The notes: a model not told the origin generated them from the letters alone. A stretch of DNA of 64,000 nt from Ruminococcus sp. OA3 (GCF_022440845.1 NZ_JAKNTO010000001.1:2728001-2792000); one strand, 5' to 3'. Shown: positions 27,421 to 36,182, numbered from the stretch's first letter. Translations and numbers: made by a program.

Positions 27421-27533
27421 ATTTTTCTCTCCTTACCTGCTTTCATGAGTTGTCTTTGACTTATCCCTCATTTTAGCAGTCGATCACCGGAATTTCTTGA
27501 AAGATGTGATACTGTTCGAGATAAATTTACTGA

Positions 27534-27995
27534 TTATGCGCTCCAGCGCTTTAATGTCGGCAAAAACTGCATGAGCTGCATTCTGGCCTCCTGTTTCGTC
27601 AGCTGCAATCCCTCAGCTTTGTTCCACTCATCCAGATGCTGCAGGTTATGTTCAATCAGCTCTTCCATCGTGATATTCTGGGTAAACGCACCCTGTTGAT
27701 AGCAGAATACGCAGTATGTTTCGGATTTGCTGCCATCTTTCTCTGTCCCTTTATCACCGTCATGTTCCAGGTTCATGCCGCAGCTCTGGCAGAGTCCGGC
27801 GGGATATCCCAACAGATGATCCGCCGACACCTGAAATGTTTCCGCAATCAGTTTCAGCGTATCTGTGCTGGGAATGGTATCTCCGTTCTCCCACCTGGAT
27901 ACAGCCTGTCTTGTGACAAATAGCATGTCTGCAAATTCATCCTGTGATAATTTCAGACTTTTGCGCAGTTCCAGTATGATATCTTTGAAATCCAT
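27534..27995 (-). CDS. XRE-type HTH / zinc-ribbon regulator
   Basis: 153 aa. N-terminal XRE helix-turn-helix (LRKSLKLSQDEFADMLFVTR, QAVSRWENGDTIPSTDTL), then a putative zinc-ribbon domain (CQSCGMNLE...YCVFCYQQGAF, four Cys; the family seen in Clostridia as PF12674-type) with a helical tail. Probably a transcription factor or metal-responsive protein. The IS110 element lies directly upstream of its promoter region, so its expression could be affected by the insertion. Confidence 0.9.
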   Translation of the reverse strand: MDFKDIILELRKSLKLSQDEFADMLFVTRQAVSRWENGDTIPSTDTLKLIAETFQVSADHLLGYPAGLCQSCGMNLEHDGDKGTEKDGSKSETYCVFCYQQGAFTQNITMEELIEHNLQHLDEWNKAEGLQLTKQEARMQLMQFLPTLKRWSA

Positions 27996-28069
27996 TTTAA
28001 ATACCTCCTCGTATTATATAGTCATAGCTTTTCTTTACCTTTTCTTAGGTATACGCTATGCTGATTTTA

Positions 28070-28215
28070 GATACTGTGGATTAGTGAATCCCTCCTACCA
28101 CTTGATGGTTTTAAAAAGGCTCTAACCACAGTCTCTTTGTTCATTTGTTAATCAGTTAGATACCGCATGACGGTTTATTTAGAACGAGGTTACAATTGCA
28201 GAGAGATCCCGTGGT
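28070..28215 (+). ncRNA. Candidate IS110 bridge RNA region
   Basis: The non-coding stretch before the transposase folds into two stem-loops with internal loops: CTGTGG (28074-28079) with CCACAG (28126-28131), enclosing ACCA (28097)/TGGT (28106); and ACCG (28162)/CGGT (28171) within an AT-rich stem. IS110-group elements encode a bridge RNA here, with one loop for target and one for donor DNA (established for IS621). Assignment to this element is inference. Confidence 0.45.
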
Positions 28216-28253
28216 CTAAAAACAGTATCAAATACTTTAAAAGGAGTTTTGTC

Positions 28254-29429
28254 ATGATATACGCAGGCATTGATGTTGCCAAGGATAAGCATGATTGCTT
28301 TATCACGAATTCAGATGGTGAAGTGCTTTTCAAAGCATTTACCATTCCAAACAACCGCATTGGTTTTGATGTACTTTATCAGAAAATAGAATCCGTTACA
28401 GATGAGTTAACCAATGTAAAAGTAGGGCTTGAAGCCACTGGACACTACAGTTATAACATCTTGGGATATCTTCTTGATAAAGGTCTGACCACCTTTGTTA
28501 TCAACCCGTTACATACCAATCTTTACAGAAAAAGTCTAAGCCTTAGAAAGACGAAAACGGATAAAGCTGATGCCCATACGATTGCTACAATGCTCATGTC
28601 TGATGTGAACTTAAAGTCCTACTCAGACACATCTTATCACAACGAAGAACTCAAGTCACTAACCCGTTACCGTTTTGATAAAGTCAAAGAGCGGGCAAAA
28701 CTGAAAACTTCTGTTTCACGGCTGGTTACGATTCTCTTCCCTGAACTGGAGAAATTAGTACCCACACTCCATATGGCATCTGTTTCTGCTTTGCTTAGCG
28801 AATTCCCCGGTGCTTTCCATATTTCCTACGCTCATCTTACCAAACTGACCCACCTGCTTCACGAAGCCTCCAACGGACGTTATGGACGGGATACCGCCCT
28901 CTTGTTTCGGGAGGCTGCCAGAACCTCAATCGGGTCAAATATGCCGGCCAAATCGCTCGAACTCAAGCACACCTTGAAATTAATTGGTGAGCTAAATGCC
29001 GAGATTGATGAAATCGAACAGGGAATAAAGCTTATCATGGATGGCATTCATTCTCCGATTCTTACCATTCCAGGAATCAGTTACCGGATGGGTGCTATGA
29101 TTTTGGCTGAAGTCGGCGATTTTTCCCGGTTTGATTCTCCTGATAAAATTTTGGCTTATGCAGGATTATCCCCATCAACCTATCAGTCCGGTCAGTTGGA
29201 ATCCTGTTATTCCCATATGGAGAAACGCGGTTCAAGGTATCTACGCTATGCGCTTTTTAATGCGGCTAAATTTGTCTGCCATTGGGATCCGACATTCGCT
29301 GCCTACCTCGCCAAAAAGAGGGCCGAGGGTAAGCACTATAATGTTGCAGTATCTCATGCAGCAAAAAAACTTGTCAGAGTGATTTATCAGTTAGAAAAAT
29401 CCGGGCTGCCATACATCCCAACCGCTTAA
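28254..29429 (+). CDS. IS110 family transposase (recombinase)
   Basis: 391 aa; start MIYAGIDVAKDKHDCFITNS at 28254, with AAAGGAG 9 nt upstream (the frame is open further back but inside the non-coding end). N-terminal DEDD RuvC-like domain: GIDVAKDKH (Asp), KVGLEATGHYS (Glu), RKTKTDKADAHTIA (Asp pair); C-terminal Transposase_20 domain: ILTIPGISYRMGAMILAEVGD, AYAGLSPSTYQSGQ and the catalytic Ser context typical of IS110. Length is full, with no frameshift, so the element may be active. Confidence 0.95.
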   Translation: MIYAGIDVAKDKHDCFITNSDGEVLFKAFTIPNNRIGFDVLYQKIESVTDELTNVKVGLEATGHYSYNILGYLLDKGLTTFVINPLHTNLYRKSLSLRKTKTDKADAHTIATMLMSDVNLKSYSDTSYHNEELKSLTRYRFDKVKERAKLKTSVSRLVTILFPELEKLVPTLHMASVSALLSEFPGAFHISYAHLTKLTHLLHEASNGRYGRDTALLFREAARTSIGSNMPAKSLELKHTLKLIGELNAEIDEIEQGIKLIMDGIHSPILTIPGISYRMGAMILAEVGDFSRFDSPDKILAYAGLSPSTYQSGQLESCYSHMEKRGSRYLRYALFNAAKFVCHWDPTFAAYLAKKRAEGKHYNVAVSHAAKKLVRVIYQLEKSGLPYIPTA

Positions 29430-29596
29430 CTTTTTTGCTTTCCGATCTCCTTTTTGAGCACCTGTAAAGATGCTCTGTTTGTCATGCAGTTTTCAAAGTT
29501 TAAATATATCTGAAATGCATTTCTGCAATTCATTCAAAAATTTAGTTTAGGACTTGACTTTTAATAGTTAGTCTTTTTAAAAGTTTAACATCTGAA

Positions 29597-29642
29597 CGGG
29601 CAGCTGGACAAGCAACTGGCTGTTGCCTGCCGTATCTGCCCG
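29597..29642. repeat. Compound inverted repeat downstream of the IS110 element
   Basis: CGGGCAG (29597-29603) pairs with CTGCCCG (29636-29642), and an inner GCAAC-TGGCT-GTTGC forms a second hairpin. Lies between the IS and the broken methyltransferase. Could be a decayed terminator or target site; it does not fit an IS110 end. Confidence 0.5.
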
Positions 29643-29651
29643 CTGTAAAAT

Positions 29652-29891
29652 GTGATACAAAACAAATTGACAAGGTATGCGCTGCATCATTTCCCGGAGA
29701 TCGCCGATACTTTTCAGGAGATCAGCAGAGTATTGAAACCGGAAGGATATTTTTTTCTGTCGGATCCGGCGCCGAATGACAACGACACGGAGCGTTTTGT
29801 GGACGCTTATATGCAAATGCAAAATGATGGACATATTAAGTTTTACACCAAAACGGAATCGAGGTTGATATCTGGATCACAGAGAAAGTAA
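29652..29891 (+). pseudogene. Remnant of a class I SAM-dependent methyltransferase
   Basis: About 79 codons that retain only the middle of a Methyltransf_11-type protein: RYALHHFPEIADTFQEISRV, LKPEGYFFLSDPAPND and ERFVDAYMQM. The N-terminal SAM-binding glycine motif is missing, and the frame ends soon after HIKFYTK, where intact homologs continue. There is no ribosome site; the first codon shown is an arbitrary GTG. The IS110 element lies just upstream, where the missing 5' half should be, so IS-linked deletion is likely. The gene's direction is opposite to its neighbours apart from the transposase. Confidence 0.8.
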
Positions 29892-29935
29892 ATAATCTGC
29901 TGTTTCAAAGAATAAGACCGCTTAACATCACACTC

Positions 29936-30316
29936 TCAACCCGCTCGTTCAAACCCCAGATAACGTGTCCCCTGAAATGTCAGCTTCCCGTGATCACCTT
30001 CTGCAAGCAGGCCGTATTCGCGGCCAGTCACATGAAACTCCATACGGTCCCTGCTTTCACCTGCCTGGAATGTCACATAATAAGTAGTGTCGGAGATCAT
30101 CGTATATCCATGTGCACCCGAAATATCACCTCCATTTGCCTGCTGATGATGTGTGGTATCGGTGCGTTTGGACACGACCACAGCTTCAACGGTGAGCTGC
30201 CAAGAATTATTGTTCTGATGCCACTCGCTGACACTCTTAACCACTATAAAGATGATAACGCCTGCCACCACCACGAAAACCAGGCTGAACATCATTTCAA
30301 AACCTCCCATAAACAT
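29936..30316 (-). CDS. DUF2500 family membrane-anchored protein
   Basis: 126 aa; start MFMGGFEMMFSLVFVVVAG at 30316 after GAGGAGG. One N-terminal transmembrane helix (residues 8-28), then a soluble domain with VEAVVVSKRTDT, TTYYVTFQ and GREYGLLAEGDHGKLTFQGTRYLGF, the DUF2500 pattern. Function unknown; probably exposed on the outer side or facing the cytosol near the membrane. Confidence 0.88.
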   Translation of the reverse strand: MFMGGFEMMFSLVFVVVAGVIIFIVVKSVSEWHQNNNSWQLTVEAVVVSKRTDTTHHQQANGGDISGAHGYTMISDTTYYVTFQAGESRDRMEFHVTGREYGLLAEGDHGKLTFQGTRYLGFERAG

Positions 30317-30408
30317 GTAAATGCCTCCTCCCCTGCCGGTCTCTGGCTTCAACTGATGTTTCCATCATAAGTGGTAATTAAATTCCATGCAATACTTTTC
30401 TTTCAATA

Positions 30409-30448
30409 AACAGCGCACCTGCAGTTTCATAACCGCAGGTGCGCTGTT
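30409..30448 (-). terminator. Terminator after the PPOX-family gene
   Basis: 14-bp perfect stem AACAGCGCACCTGC / GCAGGTGCGCTGTT with a 12-nt loop, 22 nt past the stop at 30470; the minus strand continues TTTATTG. Confidence 0.85.
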
Positions 30449-30469
30449 CCGTCGTCTCAGTCTTTTGTA

Positions 30470-30889
30470 TCATAATTCCACATATTGCTTGTCCTCGAAA
30501 TTTGTTTCCATGGTCCATTCTGTCGCTGTGCCATTTTTCAGAACGAAGACCTGAAGCAGCCCATCAATGCCATTGTCCTTCCACGCCCTTAAAAACTCCC
30601 TGGTAGGATGCTGAAAGATCTCCTCCCGCAAGGCTGCGTCTTCGACGTGTTCCAGTACCCCTGTCACACGGATCTGGCTGCCGTTGCCCTGAAAACATAA
30701 TTCAACTTTCGGGTTTTTCTGAATCTGCTCGTACACATCCTTTGTAGATGCAGTGTGAAAGATAATTCCGTTTTCATCCGCCCGGAATAACAGCATCCCC
30801 CGGACTCTTGGCTGATCCCGGTCCATCGTTGCAAGATGGAACACAGGATTTGTATTCATCAGCTGAAATATTTCATTTTTAGTCATCAT
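30470..30889 (-). CDS. Pyridoxamine 5'-phosphate oxidase-like flavin-binding protein
   Basis: 139 aa split-barrel protein: MNTNPVFHLATMDRDQPRVRGM, IIFHTASTKDVYEQIQKNPK, VELCFQGNGSQIRVTGVLE and TATEWTMETNFE at the C terminus match the short clostridial PPOX family, which binds FMN, F420 or heme and usually reduces small molecules. Not a true PdxH. AGGAGG lies 8 nt upstream of the ATG. Terminated by its own hairpin. Confidence 0.9.
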   Translation of the reverse strand: MMTKNEIFQLMNTNPVFHLATMDRDQPRVRGMLLFRADENGIIFHTASTKDVYEQIQKNPKVELCFQGNGSQIRVTGVLEHVEDAALREEIFQHPTREFLRAWKDNGIDGLLQVFVLKNGTATEWTMETNFEDKQYVEL

Positions 30890-30987
30890 AATCTGATCCT
30901 CCTTTTGGTCTGTAACTGTATTTTAGTCCGAATGGAGTCATTTTTCTTTCAGATTACAATTAAAAACTTTCAAAAAACATGCAGCTT

Positions 30988-31863
30988 TCAGCCTCCGTAC
31001 CGGTAAGTGTTTCGATACTCTGAAGGAGTCACTCCTGCCAGGCGCTTAAAATCCGAAGCAAAATGAGCACTGCTCCCGAAACCACATCTGGATGCGATCT
31101 CGATTATGGGAATATCATTTCTGCGCAGCAGTTTTTTCGCCTTCTCAATCCGGACATCGATCAGATATCTGATGGGCGTCACGCCCAGTTCATTCTTAAA
31201 TATCCGGTTAAAGCTGGAGGATGACATATGGTTTAATCCTGCCAGGTCGTCGACCGCGATGTTTTTATCAAAATGCTGTTCCATATAATGCTGTGCGCGT
31301 GCTACAGCGTAGTTTGAGGAAATCATACGCATATCCATATTTTCACCGAGGATACTTCGGATGATCCAGTGTGTGATGACCGTAACCTGCGCTTCCAGAG
31401 TGATGTCTGAGTTCTGCATCTGTTTGCTGTATTCGAAAGCAAATGTGTTAAGTGTTTTTAAAATATCACTGCACATGGCAAACTGCCGGTCATTGAAATC
31501 CGGCGGTTCCACTGTATAAAGCTTATACTGGCTGTCGAAGTAACTTTTATCAATCAGGATGCAGTAATAATGGATAAATTCATCAGAAAAGTCATTGTGC
31601 GGTATATCCGGGGACATAACGGACGCCAGATAATGATTTTTCTCAAGTCTGATCTTCGGTTTTACACCGGATTCCTGCAGAGAAAATAAAATAGTGATCA
31701 TATATGAGGGATGTGTATGCCCCTGTCTCTGAGCATACTGGCAGGTTCCGACGCTCGGAATAAATAATCCCAGTTTCGGATGTACATAACAGTCCACAAA
31801 TCTCAGTTCATTTTCCGTTACACTTTCACCTACCAGTGCCTTTATAATAGAAAAATCCCTCAT
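30988..31863 (-). CDS. AraC family transcriptional regulator
   Basis: 291 aa; start MRDFSIIKALVGE at 31863 with AAGGAG upstream. N-terminal cupin-like sensor (YAQRQGHTHPSYMITILFSL, ASVMSPDIPHNDFSDEFIHY), C-terminal double HTH: VDDLAGLNHMSSSSFNRIFK, NELGVTPIRYLIDVRIEKAK and IPIIEIASRCGFGSSAHFAS ending in TPSEYRNTYRY. It begins 22 bp after the Na/Pi cotransporter gene and is probably co-transcribed with it; target unknown. Confidence 0.92.
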   Translation of the reverse strand: MRDFSIIKALVGESVTENELRFVDCYVHPKLGLFIPSVGTCQYAQRQGHTHPSYMITILFSLQESGVKPKIRLEKNHYLASVMSPDIPHNDFSDEFIHYYCILIDKSYFDSQYKLYTVEPPDFNDRQFAMCSDILKTLNTFAFEYSKQMQNSDITLEAQVTVITHWIIRSILGENMDMRMISSNYAVARAQHYMEQHFDKNIAVDDLAGLNHMSSSSFNRIFKNELGVTPIRYLIDVRIEKAKKLLRRNDIPIIEIASRCGFGSSAHFASDFKRLAGVTPSEYRNTYRYGG

Positions 31864-31885
31864 ATACACTTTCACTCCTTTCAGA

Positions 31886-33526
31886 TCATACAACCCTCGT
31901 CAGCATTTCATAGTATTGCTCAGCGATATTTAACGCATGATCACCGATTCGCTCAAAATCTGTCAGCATTTCCGAAAAGAAGATACCTGCATCAGCGATG
32001 CATTCGCTTTTGCCGATCCGCTCGAGCTGCTGTGTCAGATACTTATTCCGAATATCGTCTATTTTCTGTTCATCACGTGAAGTTTTCTCAAGCATGGTTT
32101 TCAGGTCTTCCACATTGCTGCCGGCCACGTCATCCAGAATCTGAAGGCTCATCTCTTTCATCGTCATGATCTCCTGTTTTGCCTTATCAGAAAATACAAC
32201 TTCCTTCTTCTTCATGCTAACAGCATAGCCCAGAACATTCATGGCGTGGTCCCCAATGCGCTCCAGATTCCCCAGAATTTTATAATACCCGCTGATTTTT
32301 ATGGAATCCTCCACCGCCATTTCATGGTGCATGACAGACACAATATATCGGGATACTTCTGCATTCAGATAATCAATATATTCTTCTTTCTGTTCCAGTT
32401 CCTCTTTCCCATGTGACGAGCTGTGGAGTACGGCATCAAAACTTCCCGCAACGGTCTCTCTGACGATCCCCCGCATCCGCTCAACCTCCTGGTCAATCTG
32501 CGTCAGTACCAATGCACCATGTCCCATGGCATAATGACTCTCAAACGGCTGTATGTATTCCAGATGCAGCACTTCTTCCTGTTCACTTTGTTTATCCGGA
32601 AGAATTTTCTCTGCCAGGCGCGCCATGTATGTACCAAATGGCAGCAAAAGCAGAGTGGTGATAATATTGAACACCGTATGGACATTGGCAATCTGAGCGA
32701 CAGGATTGCCCGGGGTTATGTGTTCCATCAAAATGGTAAACGGTGTCACCAGGCAAATCACTGTAAATATGACCGTGCCGATGATGTTAAACATCAGATG
32801 TATGACGGTTGTCCGCTTGGCATTAACTTTTGTGCCGATCGAAGCCAGTACAGCCGTGATACAGGTTCCGATGTTTTGCCCAAACAGAATGTATACTGCG
32901 CTGGAGAGCGGTATCATGCCGGTACTTGCCAGAGCCTGCAGGATACCGACAGATGCCGATGAGGACTGGATGATAGCTGTAAACACGGCACCGATGAGTA
33001 TGCCTATCAGCGGATTGCTGAATGTCGTCATGAAATGAATAAAAGTTTCGGAGTTCTGAAGTGGTACCATGGCAGAGCCCATCATATCCATACCAATAAA
33101 GAGCACACCAAGACCCGCAAAAATTTCACTGATGTGCTTTGCCTTTTCGTTTTTCACGAAAAGAATTGTTGCAACACCCAGAAAAGCGATAAGCGGTGCG
33201 ATCACACCGATATCCAGAGCAATCAGCTGTCCCGTGATTGTGGTGCCGATATTGGCTCCCATGATCACCCACACCGCCTGGTTCAGCGTCATAAGCCCGG
33301 AATTAACAAAACCAACCACCATGACGGTCGTAGCCGAAGAGGATTGTATCACTGCTGTTATCACTGCTCCTGCCAGAACACCTTTGATCCTGTTGGAAGT
33401 CAGCTTTTCGAGAATTCTTTTCATCTTGTTTCCGGCAGCCATTTCAAGACCATTGCTCATCATCTGCATGCCATACAAAAACAGCGCAAGACCACCCAAA
33501 AGTATTAAAATATCAGATATTTCCAT
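31886..33526 (-). CDS. Na+/phosphate cotransporter (NptA family) with C-terminal PhoU domain
   Basis: 546 aa from MEISDILILLGGLALFLYGM at 33526 (GGGAG upstream). Two Na_Pi_cotrans repeats with the QSSSAT motif (GAVITAVIQSSSATTVMVVG and GAVFTAIIQSSSASVGIL), about nine membrane helices, then a cytosolic PhoU-like helical domain from about residue 340 (NLERIGDHAMNVLGYAVSM and FERIGDHALNIAEQYYEM). Such proteins mediate Na-coupled phosphate movement with a built-in PhoU regulator. Confidence 0.93.
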   Translation of the reverse strand: MEISDILILLGGLALFLYGMQMMSNGLEMAAGNKMKRILEKLTSNRIKGVLAGAVITAVIQSSSATTVMVVGFVNSGLMTLNQAVWVIMGANIGTTITGQLIALDIGVIAPLIAFLGVATILFVKNEKAKHISEIFAGLGVLFIGMDMMGSAMVPLQNSETFIHFMTTFSNPLIGILIGAVFTAIIQSSSASVGILQALASTGMIPLSSAVYILFGQNIGTCITAVLASIGTKVNAKRTTVIHLMFNIIGTVIFTVICLVTPFTILMEHITPGNPVAQIANVHTVFNIITTLLLLPFGTYMARLAEKILPDKQSEQEEVLHLEYIQPFESHYAMGHGALVLTQIDQEVERMRGIVRETVAGSFDAVLHSSSHGKEELEQKEEYIDYLNAEVSRYIVSVMHHEMAVEDSIKISGYYKILGNLERIGDHAMNVLGYAVSMKKKEVVFSDKAKQEIMTMKEMSLQILDDVAGSNVEDLKTMLEKTSRDEQKIDDIRNKYLTQQLERIGKSECIADAGIFFSEMLTDFERIGDHALNIAEQYYEMLTRVV

Positions 33527-33594
33527 ATTATATTCTCCCATTATTATCATTTTTCGAATCAGTAACCGGTGCATATCAAAAAAATACGCGCAGC

Positions 33595-34011
33595 TTACCG
33601 GGGACGTTTTTTTCCATCTGATTTATGGGTGATATTCAGTCTGATACAAAACTGACATGGTAACGGGGTGATAAAAAAGAACAGCAAAAAAATACCTCCG
33701 CCGAACAACATTGAATATACGTTCAGAGGCATAGTAAGCTCAGAGAGCCCGTAATGCAGGGACAGATTTCCACGAAATTGCTTTAACACCTGCCGGAAGA
33801 CAACTCTGTATGATGACATAGAATTCTGGAGAGCGTGTTCATCCATAGAATGATCTGCTGTCCGAAGCATATGACAATTTTCCTGGTCAACAGTCCGGGA
33901 CTGATAAAGGTCCTGATCAGCAAAAGCAGTGGGGAAAGGAAGGATTCCTGTCCCCGTCTGCATAATAAAGACTGTTGTTAAAAGTATCATCAGATAAGTA
34001 ATCTTATTCAT
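33595..34011 (-). CDS. Hypothetical membrane protein
   Basis: 138 aa, not recognised. N-terminal hydrophobic segment (residues 5-22, ITYLMILLTTVFIMQTG) that could be a signal or anchor with a possible cleavage after PTAFA, an extracellular stretch, a second transmembrane helix at about residues 100-120 (LFGGGIFLLFFFITPLPC) and a short basic tail (KSDGKKRPR). Starts 4 bp after the ddh stop with no clear ribosome site, so translation may be coupled to ddh. It might be a recent or fragmentary gene. Confidence 0.5.
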   Translation of the reverse strand: MNKITYLMILLTTVFIMQTGTGILPFPTAFADQDLYQSRTVDQENCHMLRTADHSMDEHALQNSMSSYRVVFRQVLKQFRGNLSLHYGLSELTMPLNVYSMLFGGGIFLLFFFITPLPCQFCIRLNITHKSDGKKRPR

Positions 34012-34015
34012 AATA

Positions 34016-35002
34016 TCAGAGCATTTCGGCCCTTAACGCTGCACCGTCTTTTGCACTCAGATATGCTGGTGCAATATCGAATACTGTCCTGCATCCAGTT
34101 TGTCCTTCTTTTGCCAGCCGGCAGGCAGCTCTTGCATACGCGACAATCACACCGGCTGTAAATTCCGGGTTTGAATCCAGTTTCAGACTGTATTCGATCA
34201 GGTGTTTATTTTCATTTTCCCATCCGGTACATCCGCTGCGCAGTACAAATCCACCATGCGGAAGTTTGCTGTGGTTTTTCTTTAATTCTTCTTCCGTCAC
34301 AAAGTGTACGGCAGTATCATAATCCGAAAAATAATTCGGCATGGTCTTGATCGTCTCTTCGACTTTGGTTGCATCTGCGCCTTCCTCCAGAACGACGTAG
34401 CAGTCTCTGGTATGCTTCTGACGCGTTGTAAGCTGGGGATTCTCTCCGTTCCGGACAGCTTCCAGTGCCGCATCGACAGGGATTGTATACTGTCTCGCAT
34501 CTTTTACGCCCGGTATCCGGCGAATCGCATCAGAGTGTCCCTGACTGACGCCTTTTCCCCAGAAGGTATAATCATTTCCCTGCGGCATAATCGCATTAGC
34601 GTATAACCGGTTCAGTGAGAACATGCCCGGATCCCAGCCAACAGAGATAATTCCAACAGTCCCTCCTGCCTTTGCCGCGGCATCAACATTGTCAAAATGT
34701 TCCGGGATTCTTGCGTGTGTATCAAAGCTGTCTATCACGTTAAACAGTCTTGCATATTCCGGTGTCTGTATCGGAAGGTCCGTTGCACTTCCCCCACACA
34801 GGATCATAACATCGATTTTATCCTTCCAGTCTGCAGCATCCGATACACTGCATACCTTTGCAGTCTCCGTAAGAATTGATACTTCGGCAGGGTTTCGGCG
34901 TGTAAAAACTGCTGTCAGTTCCATATCAGGGTTCTGCTTTACTGCGCACTCCACGCCGCGTCCCAGATTTCCATAACCTAAAATTCCGATTCTTATACTC
35001 AT
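34016..35002 (-). CDS. ddh: meso-Diaminopimelate dehydrogenase
   Basis: NADPH-dependent one-step conversion of tetrahydrodipicolinate to meso-diaminopimelate, for lysine and peptidoglycan. 328 aa, the family length; start MSIRIGILGYGNLGRGVECA at 35002. Rossmann GYGNLGRG, VMILCGGSATDLP, the conserved NVIDSFDTHARIPEHF and GWDPGMFSLNR segments, and HGGFVLRSGCTGW match Ddh. No lysine riboswitch is visible upstream. The downstream membrane protein may be co-transcribed. Confidence 0.95.
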   Translation of the reverse strand: MSIRIGILGYGNLGRGVECAVKQNPDMELTAVFTRRNPAEVSILTETAKVCSVSDAADWKDKIDVMILCGGSATDLPIQTPEYARLFNVIDSFDTHARIPEHFDNVDAAAKAGGTVGIISVGWDPGMFSLNRLYANAIMPQGNDYTFWGKGVSQGHSDAIRRIPGVKDARQYTIPVDAALEAVRNGENPQLTTRQKHTRDCYVVLEEGADATKVEETIKTMPNYFSDYDTAVHFVTEEELKKNHSKLPHGGFVLRSGCTGWENENKHLIEYSLKLDSNPEFTAGVIVAYARAACRLAKEGQTGCRTVFDIAPAYLSAKDGAALRAEML

Positions 35003-35085
35003 AGCATTTTTTCTCCTCAGTACATTTAATATCCATTCTATTATAATATCACATTTCATTTTCTGCAATGCTTTAAATTGAATAC

Positions 35086-36081
35086 TTAACTGATATACAG
35101 TATTTTCACATCACCAAGTATTCTATCTGCTTCTGCGCGCAGAAATTCTTCAGCTTCGGCTCTCGCTTCCGGCCTGTAACAGTATCTTCCTCTGCCCCGT
35201 CCGGTCATCAGCTGGCTGTCATACAGATCAGGAGCATTGGGGAAAGCCTCACTGTTGATTGCCCGGTGTACATAGGAATATGTCATCATAATGATCTCCA
35301 GAAACATCTGTTTTTGCGTTTTGGCAGTCAAGCCTTCGCGGAGCTGCTCAAATAGTTCCGTGTACATTGCTTTCCACCCTTTCACCAGCATAATGGGGGC
35401 GATTAAAAGCCCGCAGGGATAGCCGGCTTCACACATTTTGTTTACGGCATCCATCCGCTTTTGCAGACTGGAAGTCCCCAGTTCTATACGGCTGATCAGC
35501 GGCTGCGGATTTACGCTCATGCGGAAAATCACTTTTCCTTTGTGGGGAAGGTCAAGCAGACTGTCTACCATATGAAATTTTGTGGGAAACGTAAGACATC
35601 CCCTTCCCTCTTCGGCAAAACGGGGAATGGTGTATAAAAGATTGCCGGTTATGATATTTTCCAGTACCAGATCACTGTTGCTGCCAATCTCAAAAGTCAG
35701 GCTGTTCTCACTGCTCTTTCCTTTTTTGATCAGGCGGTCCAGCATCTGCTCCCTGTTGACAAACAGGCGCAGATAGGCACATTTATTATAATTGCACACC
35801 AGATAGCAATACAGGCACATGGCCGTACAGCCTGATGATGTGTATGGAACCAGATAATCCGATACCTTGTGATTCTCTGCATACCTGTGTGTTTTTCTGA
35901 TTCCGATGATCAGATTCCGTTTCATTTTGCCGAACTCGGCATTTTCTTTTTCCTGCATTTCTTTTATGGAATTGTGGCTCTCCACCGATATCCACGGTAA
36001 ACCGGCAAATTGTTCCCGCAATTGTCTTCCCAGTGGATAGGACAGGCTGTCTTTTTCATAATATACTGCGTCAAATTTCAT
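35086..36081 (-). CDS. splB: Spore photoproduct lyase SplB
   Basis: Radical SAM enzyme that repairs the spore photoproduct (5-thyminyl-5,6-dihydrothymine) on germination. 331 aa, near the usual 340. The cluster motif CTAMCLYC (CxxxCxxC) near residue 90, followed by YLVCNYNKCAYLRLFVN, FEIGSNSDLVLEN, and the radical SAM barrel; the conserved second Cys used for H-atom transfer lies in this CNYNKC region, assignment tentative. AAAGGGAATT precedes the ATG. A sigma-G-like promoter lies 51 nt upstream. Confidence 0.93.
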   Translation of the reverse strand: MKFDAVYYEKDSLSYPLGRQLREQFAGLPWISVESHNSIKEMQEKENAEFGKMKRNLIIGIRKTHRYAENHKVSDYLVPYTSSGCTAMCLYCYLVCNYNKCAYLRLFVNREQMLDRLIKKGKSSENSLTFEIGSNSDLVLENIITGNLLYTIPRFAEEGRGCLTFPTKFHMVDSLLDLPHKGKVIFRMSVNPQPLISRIELGTSSLQKRMDAVNKMCEAGYPCGLLIAPIMLVKGWKAMYTELFEQLREGLTAKTQKQMFLEIIMMTYSYVHRAINSEAFPNAPDLYDSQLMTGRGRGRYCYRPEARAEAEEFLRAEADRILGDVKILYIS

Positions 36082-36132
36082 AATTCCCTTTCTGTCCTGA
36101 TCAAAAGACCAGTTAAATCCTGTATTTTATTT

Positions 36133-36162
36133 TAGTATGTACATTTTGCAGTATATCCATTA
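36133..36162 (-). promoter_or_regulatory. Candidate sigma-G promoter of splB
   Basis: Minus strand: CATACTA (36139-36133), an exact match to the sigma-G -10 consensus, with TAATG (36162-36158; 4 of 5 of gHATR) 18 bp upstream. Forespore expression of splB is known in B. subtilis. Confidence 0.5.
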
Positions 36163-36182
36163 GCCGGTTATCTCAAAACAAA

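Larger units (their letters stand above)
28060..29575 (+). mobile_element. IS110-family insertion sequence (ends approximate)
   Basis: Carries one transposase gene with about 190 bp of non-coding DNA before it and about 145 bp after. IS110 elements lack conventional terminal inverted repeats, so I cannot fix the ends; the boundaries given are estimates set by the upstream regulator gene and the start of a structured 3' region. It lies between an HTH gene and a decayed methyltransferase, which suggests insertion with local loss of DNA. Confidence 0.75.

Noticed and set aside
28167-28253. In-frame N-terminal extension of the IS110 transposase
   Set aside because: The internal start at 28254 has AAAGGAG and begins the conserved GIDVAKD segment; the extension lies in the structured non-coding end.
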